64,000 bases of DNA from Paenibacillus tritici. Lineage in GTDB: Bacteria > Bacillota > Bacilli > Paenibacillales > Paenibacillaceae. The position numbers and the translations under genes were made by a program. Each line of letters opens with the position of its first letter. Position 1 is the first letter of the stretch. The DNA is taken from NCBI RefSeq assembly GCF_013204885.1, contig NZ_JABMKX010000004.1, positions 62,001 to 126,000 of the forward strand, written 5' to 3'. The notes beneath the pieces are model-generated. The model saw only the letters and a program-made list of their open reading frames with translations. It ran no database searches and was not told where the DNA came from. Shown in pieces: positions 8,722 through 17,127 of the stretch.

Positions 8722-9684
8722 CTATTCCGCCGTAGGTTGAAGCCGCATGGATTCGGCAGGCAGGTGGCGGGCGAGCCAATCGAGTACATCGGCAGTGACC
8801 TCGTCCCGGTTGACCTCGTTCAGCATCTCATGCCTGCCTCCGGGATATAGTTTGTATTCTACGTCCTGTACCCCTTGTTCCCTGTACAGCTCGGCCAGAC
8901 GCTTCACCCCTTGACCGTTCATCCCCACAGGGTCCTTCTCTCCGGCGAACAGGTAGACCGGCTTGTCACTGCATAGGGTCCGCAGAGTGGACTTGGTATG
9001 AAGCTCGCGCAGCATATGGAAGAAATCCCGGAAGAAACGGGTGGTACAGATCGCCCCGCAGTACGGATCAGCAATGAACTGGTCCACCTCCTTGGGATCG
9101 CTGCTGAGCCAGTCAAAAGCCGTCCGCACCGGAGAAAATGAACGGTTATAAGCGCCGAAGACAATCCCGTTCAGCAGTACGCTGCGATGGTGGTCTCCCT
9201 GCAGCCGCTGCTGCACGGCCGATAAGGATTCTGCCATCCGCAGCATACTCCGGGGCCCATTGGTACCACTGAGGATGAAGCCGCTGTAAATTTCATGGCC
9301 TTCTTCACACATCAGCTTTTGAGCGAGAAAGGAACCCATGCTGTGGGCGAACAGGTAGATAGGAGATTGCTCATGGCGGGAGCGGGCAATGCCCCCAAGC
9401 TGCAGGAGATTGCGCCGCATCCAGTAGAAGCCGTTCTCCCCGCTGTCGCCGAGCAGATTAACCTTGCCTGCGGTAAGGCCATGGCCCCGGTGGTCATTGG
9501 CATACACCGCATAACCGGCTCCTGTAAGCGCCGACGCCAAGCGGGCATACCGAGCGGCCGTCTCACACATGCCGTGCGCAATCTGCACAATCCCCCGGAT
9601 ATCCGCTCCTGCTTCCGGCAGCCACTCGTAGACATGGATTTTGACGTCTAGTGGATCGGTCATTGTGAAGGTATTCTCTATCAT
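8722..9684 (-). CDS. Alpha/beta hydrolase (lysophospholipase/monoglyceride lipase-like)
   Basis: A 320-aa serine hydrolase of the alpha/beta fold, Hydrolase_4 (serine aminopeptidase S33-like) group. The nucleophile elbow is AHSMGS with Ser at about 115; an oxyanion region HGMCE lies near residue 37-41; the acid and base are probably in FAGEKDPVG and YPGGRHEMLNE near the C-terminus. No signal peptide is seen, so it is likely cytosolic and may cleave acyl esters of small lipids. An upstream ATG at 9717 exists, but TCAGGAGG sits inside that extension, 7 nt before the ATG at 9684. It is the last gene of a minus-strand group with manA upstream. Confidence 0.85.
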   Translation of the reverse strand: MIENTFTMTDPLDVKIHVYEWLPEAGADIRGIVQIAHGMCETAARYARLASALTGAGYAVYANDHRGHGLTAGKVNLLGDSGENGFYWMRRNLLQLGGIARSRHEQSPIYLFAHSMGSFLAQKLMCEEGHEIYSGFILSGTNGPRSMLRMAESLSAVQQRLQGDHHRSVLLNGIVFGAYNRSFSPVRTAFDWLSSDPKEVDQFIADPYCGAICTTRFFRDFFHMLRELHTKSTLRTLCSDKPVYLFAGEKDPVGMNGQGVKRLAELYREQGVQDVEYKLYPGGRHEMLNEVNRDEVTADVLDWLARHLPAESMRLQPTAE

Positions 9685-9792
9685 CGCCTGTCCTCCTGAA
9701 AAGTTAAAGTTCAGCAATCCTAGCGTAAGAGTACTTCGTTGAAAATTTGATCCGTCCCCATATTCAAGTTACGACGGGATACATCCGGCTGC

Positions 9793-10761
9793 TTAGGGCA
9801 GATAAGAACGCAGCACGGTAGACTTCCCTTCGATGCTGTAAGCGCCCAGGCTCGAAGGGAGCAGGTAGCATTCCCCTGCTGCATAAGGCTGGGAACCGCC
9901 ATCCCAGATCAGGTGGCCGCTGCCTTCGCAGATCACCAGAATGGTGAAGCTGTCGGTTGTTGTGGCCAGCTGCCATTCACCTGCAACGACACCTTTTTCC
10001 ACAATGAAATAAGGGGAGGAGGCAATTTGCAGCCATTCGCCGGCCACTGCGCTATCGGTCTTCATCGAAGTGGCTCCTGCGCCTTCATAGGCCGTAACAT
10101 TCAGGGAATCCTCAATATGCAGCTCGCGCGGCTTGCCGTCCAGGCCCGGACGGTCGTAATCGTAAATCCGGTATGTAGTGTCGGAATTCTGCTGGATTTC
10201 CGCTACAACCACTCCGGCGCACAAGGCATGAACAGTACCGGCGGGGATATAGAAGGAGTCTCCGGCTGATACAGTCACTTCCTGCAGGCTGTCCATCACG
10301 GTTCCGTTCTCCAGCGCTTCCTGCAGCATCTCGCGGGTTACGCCTTCCTTCAGGCCGTAGATGATTTTGGCGCCCGGTTTGGCATCCAGCACATACCACA
10401 TTTCTGTTTTGCCCAGTTCGCCCTTCGGTAATCCGGCATAATCATCAGTAGGGTGTACCTGTACAGAGAGATTGTCATTGCAATCGAGCAGCTTGATCAG
10501 CAGCGGGAATCTTCCGCCATCCTCCGTAATACCCTTGCTGCCGAACCACTCATGCCCGAACTGCTCACGGATGGCATCCAGACCTTGCCCGGCCAGCTCG
10601 CCGTTCACTACAGAAGAGGTGCCGTTCGGATGGTCAGCGATCATCCAGCCTTCGCCGATATGGCCTTCCGGCAGATTAAGGCCGAATTTCTCCAGCGCCC
10701 GTCCTCCCCAGACACGCTCTTTGAACTCCGGCTGAAATTTCAGAGGATATGGTTTCGTCAT
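9793..10761 (-). CDS. manA: Mannose-6-phosphate isomerase, class I
   Basis: A zinc enzyme interconverting mannose 6-phosphate and fructose 6-phosphate, 322 aa as usual for Firmicutes ManA. Metal-binding motifs are visible: VQVHPTDDYA (QxHP), GKTEMWYVL, and the histidine in AGTVHALC; the conserved arginine lies in the NSDTTYRIYDYDR segment. The reading frame stays open far upstream (to about 11157), but that extension is Arg/Pro-rich frame-shadow sequence over mnmM; the ATG at 10761, preceded by AGGAAGGAAG, is the real start. Confidence 0.95.
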   Translation of the reverse strand: MTKPYPLKFQPEFKERVWGGRALEKFGLNLPEGHIGEGWMIADHPNGTSSVVNGELAGQGLDAIREQFGHEWFGSKGITEDGGRFPLLIKLLDCNDNLSVQVHPTDDYAGLPKGELGKTEMWYVLDAKPGAKIIYGLKEGVTREMLQEALENGTVMDSLQEVTVSAGDSFYIPAGTVHALCAGVVVAEIQQNSDTTYRIYDYDRPGLDGKPRELHIEDSLNVTAYEGAGATSMKTDSAVAGEWLQIASSPYFIVEKGVVAGEWQLATTTDSFTILVICEGSGHLIWDGGSQPYAAGECYLLPSSLGAYSIEGKSTVLRSYLP

Positions 10762-10894
10762 TACAACATCTTCCTTCCTGATAATAGAATAATCATTCGT
10801 TATATTGTGGCTGTACATCTCAACCTTATTCTGTCCGGGGAAGCGGAGAAAAGCAAGGCGCACTTCATCTTCCTGTGGACCTGCAATGCCGCGT

Positions 10895-11500
10895 TCAGTG
10901 AACGGCTCCCTTTTTCTTCTCCACAGCGATAACATAAGGGGCAGACTCGCGCTGAAGCTGCCGGTACACGATGGTCTGCGCCTCCGGCTGGGCCAGTCCG
11001 GCGGCCCAGGCTTCGACAGCGGCGGCTTCGCGGCCGCCGCCTTCGTGGCCGGGATACAGCACGGCCGTGATGATCCCGCCCGGGCGCAGCAGCAGGAGCG
11101 CCGCCTCCAGCGCGGCCAGCGTGCTCTGCGGCTCGGTGATGATACTCTTATCGGCATCGCCCGCAGGCAGATAGCCGAGGTTGAACATCACCGCCGAGAC
11201 CGCCCCGCGCCAAGCGGGCGGAACGGCTTCAGCCATAGCTGCATGGCTCTGCTGCAGCAGCGTTACGGGAGCCAGCGCAGCAGGCGCTTCCTCCCGGGCC
11301 AGCCGCAGGCGCTCTCCGGCGAGAGCCAGCGCCGCGTGCTGGATGTCGAAGCCGTAGACCGCGCCGCGCGGCCCGGCCGCCCTGGCGAGGAACAGGGTGT
11401 CGGCACCTGCGCCCACAGTGGCGTCAATAGCCAGGCCGCCGGGAGACAGCCGCTCCCCGGTCAGTTTGTGGGCGAAGCTAAGGACGGACATGAAGCCCAT
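10895..11500 (-). CDS. mnmM: tRNA (mnm5s2U34) methyltransferase, MnmM/YtqB-like
   Basis: A class I SAM-dependent methyltransferase of the YtqB (rRNA_MTase, PF06962-like) family, 201 aa. YtqB of Bacillus subtilis, now MnmM, methylates nm5s2U to mnm5s2U at the tRNA wobble position; that function is transferred from the family. The SAM-binding motif I is AIDATVGAGADT and a later segment is FNLGYLPAGD, typical of this group. The ATG at 11500 overlaps the TAA stop of the upstream ytqA (TAATG) and has GGAGGAAGGG just before it, so a longer TTG start at 11515 is unlikely. Internal codons are very GC-rich compared with neighbours. Confidence 0.88.
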   Translation of the reverse strand: MGFMSVLSFAHKLTGERLSPGGLAIDATVGAGADTLFLARAAGPRGAVYGFDIQHAALALAGERLRLAREEAPAALAPVTLLQQSHAAMAEAVPPAWRGAVSAVMFNLGYLPAGDADKSIITEPQSTLAALEAALLLLRPGGIITAVLYPGHEGGGREAAAVEAWAAGLAQPEAQTIVYRQLQRESAPYVIAVEKKKGAVH

Positions 11501-12456
11501 TAGCCCTTCCTCCAATACTTACCCTGCCAGGTATCGCGGGCGGTCAGCTCATGATCAATGGCGTTGAGCACTTCCCATTTTTTGAGGCTCCACATCGGGC
11601 CGATCAGAGCCTCGCGCGGGGCGTCGCCGGTCAGCCGGTGGACAATCATGTCCGGCGGCAGGATTTCCAGTGAATCGGCAATCAGCTTCACATATTCATC
11701 CTGCTCCAGAAACCGCAGCAGGCCGGCTTCATACTGCTTCACCATCGGCGTTTTGCGCATGAGGTGGAGCAGGTGAATTTTGATCCCCTGCACGCCCATA
11801 TGGGCTACAGCCGATACGGTCTCCAGCATCATTTCATGCGTTTCCTGCGGGAGTCCGTGAATGATGTGGGTGCACACCCGGATGCCGTGACGACGCAGCT
11901 TGGCAACAGCTTCCGTATAACAGGCCGAATCATGCGCCCGGTTGATCAGATCGGAAGTGGACTGGTGAATGGTCTGGAGCCCCATTTCAACCCATAGATA
12001 GGTGCGCTGGTTCAGCTCGGCCAGATACTCCACAACATCATCCGGGAGGCAGTCCGGGCGGGTGGCAATAGCCAGGCCGACGACCCCCGGCTGCTGCAGG
12101 ATGACTTCATAATATTCCCTCAGCTCCTCTACCGGAGCATACGTATTGGTATAAGCCTGGAAATAGCCGATATACTTGGCGTTTGGCCACTTCAGATGCT
12201 GGCGGTCGCGGATATCATTGAATTGGGTGACCAGGTCATTCCGGCGGCTCCCGGCGAAATCGCCTGACCCTCTGGCGCTGCAGAAGGTACAGCCTCCTTT
12301 GGCAATGGAACCGTCACGGTTCGGACAGGTGAAGCCCGCATCGAGCATGACCTTGAACACCTTGGTATCCATCTGCTCGCGCATTTCATAGTTCCAGGTA
12401 TGGAACCGTTTGTCCCCCCACAGCAGCGGAGAGGAGGTCTGTAGAAGATTAGACAT
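11500..12456 (-). CDS. ytqA: Radical SAM protein, YtqA family (TIGR01212)
   Basis: A 318-aa radical SAM enzyme whose cluster cysteines have the wide spacing of this family: C44, C56 and C59 in TCPNRDGSIAKGGCTFC. The family is regularly paired with YtqB/MnmM, and the gene here is translationally coupled to mnmM, so it probably works in the same wobble-uridine (cmnm5/nm5/mnm5 s2U) pathway of Gram-positive bacteria that lack MnmC; that step assignment is inference from context and recent family work. The start ATG has AAAGGAG 6 nt upstream. No terminator is seen between the two genes. Confidence 0.9.
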   Translation of the reverse strand: MSNLLQTSSPLLWGDKRFHTWNYEMREQMDTKVFKVMLDAGFTCPNRDGSIAKGGCTFCSARGSGDFAGSRRNDLVTQFNDIRDRQHLKWPNAKYIGYFQAYTNTYAPVEELREYYEVILQQPGVVGLAIATRPDCLPDDVVEYLAELNQRTYLWVEMGLQTIHQSTSDLINRAHDSACYTEAVAKLRRHGIRVCTHIIHGLPQETHEMMLETVSAVAHMGVQGIKIHLLHLMRKTPMVKQYEAGLLRFLEQDEYVKLIADSLEILPPDMIVHRLTGDAPREALIGPMWSLKKWEVLNAIDHELTARDTWQGKYWRKG

Positions 12457-12576
12457 GTGCAGCTCCTTTCATTAACCTTCCCATTGTATCAAAAATCCAG
12501 GATGAACGTAACAATCCCACCCGGAATTCCGCCGAAAATAAAGCTGAAAATAGGCTGCGGATCAACGGGAATTCGC

Positions 12577-12605
12577 TTGAAAATGCTTACATAATGTGTT
12601 ATATT
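12577..12605 (+). promoter_or_regulatory. Sigma-A-type promoter for the 60-aa gene
   Basis: TTGAAA at 12577-12582, a 17-nt spacer, and TATATT at 12600-12605. It lies about 100 nt before the start of the small downstream gene. Confidence 0.55.
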
Positions 12606-12702
12606 TAAAGAGTAAAAAAAGCCGCTGCAGCAACCACAATCACATGCTTGAATTCATAATTTCGTGTCGTCCGGTCCATAATAAACCTTAGAGGTGATAA
12701 CG

Positions 12703-12885
12703 ATGAATTCTCAAACGGTATATGCTGATAACAAAGGTTCGATTGATGTGCAGCTGACTCCCGACGAAGCTCTCGCCCTGACAGGCGTGGAATTTAACGG
12801 CAACCACAAGATCAAGACCGAAGCGCAGCGCAAGATCCGCAGTGCATTCGAGAAGACGTTTGAGTTCAATTCCCCGGCCAAATAG
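12703..12885 (+). CDS. Small conserved-looking hypothetical protein, 60 aa
   Basis: Begins MNSQTVYADNKGSIDVQL and ends EFNSPAK; soluble, charged, with no membrane segment or cysteines. The start at 12703 has AGAGGTGAT 5-8 nt upstream; an ATG-like start at 12694 is inside that ribosome site. It has its own promoter (12577-12605) and a strong terminator (12934-12987), so it is a self-contained transcription unit. I do not recognise a family. The mixed charged helix (KIKTEAQRKIRSAFEKTFEF) may suggest a small structural or nucleic-acid-associated protein, but that is a guess. Confidence 0.7.
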   Translation: MNSQTVYADNKGSIDVQLTPDEALALTGVEFNGNHKIKTEAQRKIRSAFEKTFEFNSPAK

Positions 12886-12933
12886 ATAGGATACCGTGAT
12901 AATAAGGCGGATCATATTTCAAAATACACCAAT

Positions 12934-12987
12934 AAAGGGATTTCGTCCGGTCATTCAGACCGGCCGGGATCCCTTTTTTTCTTTTTG
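12934..12987 (+). terminator. Rho-independent terminator after the 60-aa gene
   Basis: AAAGGGAT ... ATCCCTTT arms enclose an inner CCGGTC / GACCGG stem, followed by TTTTTTTCTTTTT. Confidence 0.85.
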
Positions 12988-13134
12988 CGCGCGATGATCT
13001 GAACATGTCTGCCCACCTAATAAGGGCTTCCTGCTTAAACCTCTTTACTTTTGCCGGTAAGTTCGGCACAATATTGCAAGTGGCAGTTATCCTATTCACA
13101 GATAAGGCAATAAGAGATAAGCGGAGGAGTACCT

Positions 13135-13851
13135 ATGCGTTTACGCGGAAGAAAAGGAATACGTGAAAGTCTTGAGGAGCAGACCGATCTGGTCATCCTG
13201 GAACCACGCAGCCTGAAGGGCCGGTGGTCCGAATTGTTCGGCAATGACCATCCGATTCATGTGGAATTCGGAATGGGCAAAGGGCAGTTTATCAGTCAAA
13301 TGAGCTTCAAATATCCGGATATTAATTTTATCGGCGTTGATATGTACGATGAACTGGTGCGGCGTGCCGCCGAGAAGGCCAGAAATGTATGGGAGCCGGC
13401 AGGCGAAGAGACACCGCCGAACGTCAGAGTGGCGCTTGCCAATATTGATTATGCGGAGGAAGTGTTCGCTCCGGGCGAGCTGGAGCGGATCTATCTGAAT
13501 TTCAGCGATCCTTGGCCGAAGAGCAAGCATGCCCGCCGCCGTCTGACCCATCCGCGTTTTCTCGACAAATACCGCGGTCTGCTTAGCCCGCTTGGCGAGA
13601 TTCATTTGAAGACGGATTCCCGGAGCCTGTTCGAATTCTCGCTCAACGCGTTTGCCGACTATGGCCTGCAGATGAAGAACATCTCTCTGGACCTGCATGA
13701 GGGCGGCGTGATCAACGAAGAGCATGTGATGACGGAATACGAGACCAAATTCTATGGACGCGGCGTGAACATTCACCGCTGCGAAGCCATTGTTGGGGAA
13801 GAAGCGCTGAAGCAGTACCAGGCTACCCGTCTGGATAAATACCGTCTTTAA
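13135..13851 (+). CDS. trmB: tRNA (guanine-N7-)-methyltransferase
   Basis: A 238-aa SAM-dependent enzyme that makes m7G46 in the variable loop of tRNAs. Family marks are the SAM motif VEFGMGKGQF (about 43-52), the acidic end of strand 2 (FIGVDMYDELV), and the signature NFSDPWPKSKHARRRL (about 122-137). The length is standard. Start supported by GCGGAGGAG about 7 nt upstream. It is monocistronic, with a terminator hairpin at 13902-13943. Confidence 0.96.
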   Translation: MRLRGRKGIRESLEEQTDLVILEPRSLKGRWSELFGNDHPIHVEFGMGKGQFISQMSFKYPDINFIGVDMYDELVRRAAEKARNVWEPAGEETPPNVRVALANIDYAEEVFAPGELERIYLNFSDPWPKSKHARRRLTHPRFLDKYRGLLSPLGEIHLKTDSRSLFEFSLNAFADYGLQMKNISLDLHEGGVINEEHVMTEYETKFYGRGVNIHRCEAIVGEEALKQYQATRLDKYRL

Positions 13852-13901
13852 GCCAGCGGAAGGTTTCTGCCCCCAGACAACGGACAGATAAGGGATATCA
13901 C

Positions 13902-13943
13902 AGTAAAAGGCAGTCCGGGGCTTGGCCCTGAACTGCCTTTTAC
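13902..13943 (+). terminator. Terminator after trmB
   Basis: AGTAAAAGGCAGT pairs with ACTGCCTTTTAC around a GGGC-containing loop; the A-rich/T-rich arms would work for both strands, but no other gene reads into it closely. The rest of the 249-nt gap to the PAP2 gene shows nothing clear. Confidence 0.6.
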
Positions 13944-14100
13944 GTCATTCCGGCTTCTTCTTTGTTCAGCCTGCCGGTCATACTCCGGGCACCTTGCAGC
14001 GTTGAATCCGTAGACGCTGTAGCGGCTTCGCAATATTTGGCGTAAGAGTATAAAATAGGCGGTGCAGGGCAAGTGTGGTAAGACGATTGAATGCCCGGCA

Positions 14101-14628
14101 TCATACCCACAGTGCAAGCGTACCGGCTGCGACACCTGAGCCGATGACTGCGCCTGCCAAGACGTCCGAAGGATAATGCAGTCCGAGATAGATCCGGGAG
14201 AAGCCGACCGTGCAGGCCAGCGGAAGCAGGATTGCGGTCAGGACAGGGTAGGCTATCATATAAGGAACCGTTGAGGCGAAGATAGCGGTCGTATGGCCTG
14301 AAGGAAAAGAATGGTCCTTAAGCGGATTACGAAAAGTATGGGTGTCCGGCAAGGTCAGATAAGGACGCATACGCGGGTACAGCTTTTTGGCGACGGCTAC
14401 GGGCACATGGCTTACAGCCAGTGCGGTGAGCGCTTGCAGTCCTGTTGTTCTCCAAGGCTGCGGGCACAGTGCCCAGATCAGAACATTGATGCCAATGGCG
14501 CTTGTCGCACCTCCGAGATGAGTGAGGTAATAGAGCCAGAAGTTCAGAAAAGAATTGTGCATCCGTCCGTTGATCCATTGAAAAAGGCGCTGCTCCAAGA
14601 GATGCAGTTTCTTAAATAAAGGTCTCAT
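14101..14628 (-). CDS. PAP2-family phosphatase
   Basis: A 175-aa membrane phosphatase of the PAP2 superfamily (undecaprenyl-pyrophosphate or phosphatidate phosphatase type). The three signature blocks are present: KLYPRMRPYL (KxxxxxxRP), PSGHTT, and SRIYLGLHYPSDVLAG (SRxxxxxHxxxD), with hydrophobic helices between them. The likely role is dephosphorylation of a lipid pyrophosphate at the outer face of the membrane, perhaps recycling undecaprenyl carriers; the substrate is not certain. Start ATG 14628 with GAGGGACAAG ahead. It is divergent from the glycosyltransferase at 15046. Confidence 0.9.
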   Translation of the reverse strand: MRPLFKKLHLLEQRLFQWINGRMHNSFLNFWLYYLTHLGGATSAIGINVLIWALCPQPWRTTGLQALTALAVSHVPVAVAKKLYPRMRPYLTLPDTHTFRNPLKDHSFPSGHTTAIFASTVPYMIAYPVLTAILLPLACTVGFSRIYLGLHYPSDVLAGAVIGSGVAAGTLALWV

Positions 14629-15045
14629 ATCTTGTCCCTCCGAATAGTCCGGCTAAAGAGATCTGGCGCAGCTTAAGCAGCAGGCTCTATGTCCTGAAGC
14701 TGTCTTTATCATACGTTTTTAAGGTTGTCCGTTCAAGAAAAAGCTCGGGTCCGCTCGAAAAATGTCTCTTTTGACTTCGGAGGCCCTTACGACTTACAAT
14801 GATTCAAGCAGGAAGATCCCGTTTATAAGGTAACAGAGAAATAAGGAGCCGATCAGTCAGGCGGAATCCATATTCATATCTTCTGGAACGGGACATAACC
14901 CACTGGGAATCCTGCCCGATAAAGGGAACATTCTAGTCTACTGTAAGGGATGCAACAAAAGGGTCAGATAGAACGTTAACAAGCAGAGAGAGAGACAAAG
15001 AACATCTAGACTTGTAGACTCGGAAAAAGGGGGCATCAAAAGATC
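14629..15045. other. 417-nt intergenic region between divergent PAP2 and glycosyltransferase genes
   Basis: No coding potential is apparent in either direction. It must hold both promoters, but I see no convincing -35/-10 pair. A purine-rich stretch precedes the glycosyltransferase, ending in AAAAAGGGGGC as its ribosome site. Confidence 0.4.
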
Positions 15046-16287
15046 ATGACAGACGCACTGTTTGTTACGCTCCAAGTGATCTTGGCAGCAATTGCAGTTT
15101 ATCAGTTTGGATTTTCACTGTTTGGACTGCGCAAGAAGAAGAACAAGGTTAATCATGCGCCGCAAAAGTCATTTGCCGTACTGGTTGCTGCGCACAACGA
15201 AGAAGAAGTGGTCGGCGCACTGATGGAGAATCTCAAGCAGCTTAATTATCCCCAGGAACTGTACGATGTATTTGTTATCTGTGACAATTGTACAGACAGT
15301 ACAGCTGCAATCGTCCGGGAGCACGGCATGAATGCCTGTGTCCGTACCAATGCGAACCTGCGCGGTAAAGGCTATGCGATTGAGTGGATGCTGAAGGAGC
15401 TGTGGGCATTGCCGCGCCAATATGACGCTGTCGTAATGTTCGATGCCGATAATCTGGCGCACACGGAATTCCTGACAGAGATGAACAATGATCTGTGTTC
15501 AGGCGGACGCGTCATTCAAGGGTATATTGATACCAAGAATCCGGAGGATTCCTGGATCACTGCTGCTTACGGCGTATCCTACTGGTATATCAACCGGCTC
15601 TGGCAGCTGTCTCGCCATAATCTGAAGATGGCCAATTTCCTCGGCGGAACCGGAATGTGCTTCGAGACGAACCTGCTCAAGGAAATGGGCTGGGGCGCAA
15701 CCAGTCTGGTTGAGGATTTGGAATTCACGATGCGCAGCGCCTCTAAGGGCGTGTATCCAAGATTTAATTATGACGCCAAAGTGTTTGATGAGAAGCCGCT
15801 TACGTTCAAGGCTTCCTCCAGACAGCGTCTGCGCTGGATGCAGGGGCACTTCACCGTGGCCCGCCGTTACTTCTTCCCTTTGCTGTGGCAGGGGATCAAG
15901 GAACGCAGCCTGACCAAGTTCGACCTGGCGCTCTATGGGGCGAACGTATATATTGTGCTGCTTACGTTCCTGATGACTGCCGTAATGTTTGTAGACAACG
16001 TATTATTCGATGGTCCGAATATCGCCAATATTTATGGCCATCTGCCGCTCTGGCTGGGTTACCTTGCCGTCGGCGCCAATATTTTGACCTTCCTGCTGGC
16101 GATGGTGCTGGAGCGGGTGAAGTTCAAGAAGGTCTATCTGTACCTGCTGGTCTTCCCGGTCTACCTGCTCTCGTGGTATCCCATTACGTTCTACGCGTTC
16201 TTCACGCAGAACAACAAGCAGTGGAGCCATACCAAGCATACACGCGTAGTGCGGCTTGAAGAGGTGCAGAGCAAGCAGGTCTCGTAG
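15046..16287 (+). CDS. Glycosyltransferase family 2, membrane-bound
   Basis: A 413-aa processive-type GT2 enzyme. One N-terminal membrane helix (about 5-27) precedes the GT-A domain: VLVAAHNEEEVV at the nucleotide site, VMFDADNLA as the metal-binding DxD-like motif, a VEDLE acidic motif, and QRLRWMQGH as the QxxRW product-site motif. Two or three C-terminal helices follow (about 290-385). This layout is that of hyaluronan/cellulose/poly-GlcNAc synthase-like transferases, so export or assembly of an envelope polysaccharide is likely. The acceptor is unknown and no partner genes lie beside it. Confidence 0.88.
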   Translation: MTDALFVTLQVILAAIAVYQFGFSLFGLRKKKNKVNHAPQKSFAVLVAAHNEEEVVGALMENLKQLNYPQELYDVFVICDNCTDSTAAIVREHGMNACVRTNANLRGKGYAIEWMLKELWALPRQYDAVVMFDADNLAHTEFLTEMNNDLCSGGRVIQGYIDTKNPEDSWITAAYGVSYWYINRLWQLSRHNLKMANFLGGTGMCFETNLLKEMGWGATSLVEDLEFTMRSASKGVYPRFNYDAKVFDEKPLTFKASSRQRLRWMQGHFTVARRYFFPLLWQGIKERSLTKFDLALYGANVYIVLLTFLMTAVMFVDNVLFDGPNIANIYGHLPLWLGYLAVGANILTFLLAMVLERVKFKKVYLYLLVFPVYLLSWYPITFYAFFTQNNKQWSHTKHTRVVRLEEVQSKQVS

Positions 16288-16310
16288 GTTCGTGCGTGAA
16301 TATAATTGTT

Positions 16311-16349
16311 GCAGAAGGTGTTGACACCTTCTGCATGATGTTGTATAGT
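16311..16349 (+). promoter_or_regulatory. infC operon promoter, with a palindrome covering the -35 box
   Basis: TTGACA at 16321-16326, 17-nt spacer, TATAGT at 16344-16349. A perfect 11-bp inverted repeat, GCAGAAGGTGT / ACACCTTCTGC with a 2-nt centre (16311-16334), covers the -35 element. It might be an operator or a terminator of the glycosyltransferase gene 24 nt upstream, though no T-run follows. Confidence 0.7.
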
Positions 16350-16554
16350 ATTCAAGTATGCAAAACATAGGGATTGCAAGCAGAAGCACCGGCTTCTCAC
16401 CTGAACGGCTAAATTGCCGTCTGGTTTTGATCTCAATGCTTTATGAATGGTTATAATTCATGAACGTTGATCAAACGGGGTGTCGGGGAATTACCGGCAT
16501 CCCTTTTTTATGGAGAACCGCAATATATTTCCCAAAGAAATCCGGAGGTGGAGT
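16350..16554 (+). promoter_or_regulatory. infC-rpmI-rplT leader (ribosomal protein L20 leader type) with attenuator
   Basis: About 200 nt of untranslated leader precede infC. It contains AAGCAGAAGCACCGGCTTCT-type paired segments and ends in a terminator at 16477-16509: GGGGTGTCGG pairs over 10 bp with CCGGCATCCC (with G-U pairs), followed by TTTTTT. In Bacillus subtilis this leader binds L20 and the terminator is then favoured, closing a negative feedback loop. The assignment rests on position, the terminator and the recognisable leader segment. Confidence 0.8.
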
Positions 16555-17070
16555 ATTATCAGTAAGGAACATATGATCAATGATGAAATTCGTGCCAAAG
16601 AGGTTCGGCTGGTCGGAGCAGAGGGTGAACAAATCGGGATCAAGCCGATCCGCGAGGCGTTACAGATGGCGATCGATCTTAATCTGGATTTAGTCAACGT
16701 AGCACCGCAGGCGAAGCCGCCGGTATGCCGCATCATGGATTACGGCAAGTTCCGTTATGAAACGCAGAAGAAAGAGAAGGAAGCCCGCAAGAACCAGAAG
16801 ATCGTGGATCTCAAGGAAGTCTGGTTCCGTGCAAACATTGAGGAACATGATTATCAGACCAAGTTCCGCAATGTGATCAAGTTCCTGGGTGAAGGCGATA
16901 AAGTGAAGTGCTCCGTTCGTTTCCGCGGACGTGAGATTACCCACGCTAGTATCGGCCAGAAAATCCTGGAGCGCGTGAAGAACGAAGTGGAAGAAATTGC
17001 TGTTGTTGAGCGCCATCCCAAGCTGGAAGGCCGCAGCATGATTATGATTTTGGCTCCAAAAGCCCAATAA
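16555..17070 (+). CDS. infC: Translation initiation factor IF-3 (AUU start)
   Basis: IF-3 binds the 30S subunit, keeps it dissociated and checks start codons. The ORF is open from 16480, but the best start is the rare codon ATT at 16555-16557, preceded by CCGGAGGTGG (GGAGG at 16544-16548, 6-nt spacing). This gives 171 aa beginning M-ISKEHMINDEIRAKEVRL, aligned with the known start of Bacillus IF-3. Conserved parts include PPVCRIMDYGKFRYE, the lysine-rich linker KKEKEARKNQK and the C-terminal VKCSVRFRGREITH. AUU starts allow IF-3 autoregulation in other bacteria. Upstream residues encoded over the terminator are not protein. Confidence 0.96.
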   Translation: MISKEHMINDEIRAKEVRLVGAEGEQIGIKPIREALQMAIDLNLDLVNVAPQAKPPVCRIMDYGKFRYETQKKEKEARKNQKIVDLKEVWFRANIEEHDYQTKFRNVIKFLGEGDKVKCSVRFRGREITHASIGQKILERVKNEVEEIAVVERHPKLEGRSMIMILAPKAQ

Positions 17071-17127
17071 TCCTGGAGTCATTTGCACAGCAATTTGGCG
17101 CCGCATAATATTCAAGGAGGAAACACC

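Noticed and set aside
10762..11157. Long N-terminal extension of manA
   Set aside because: Arg/Pro-rich frame overlapping mnmM; manA homology and ribosome site begin at 10761.
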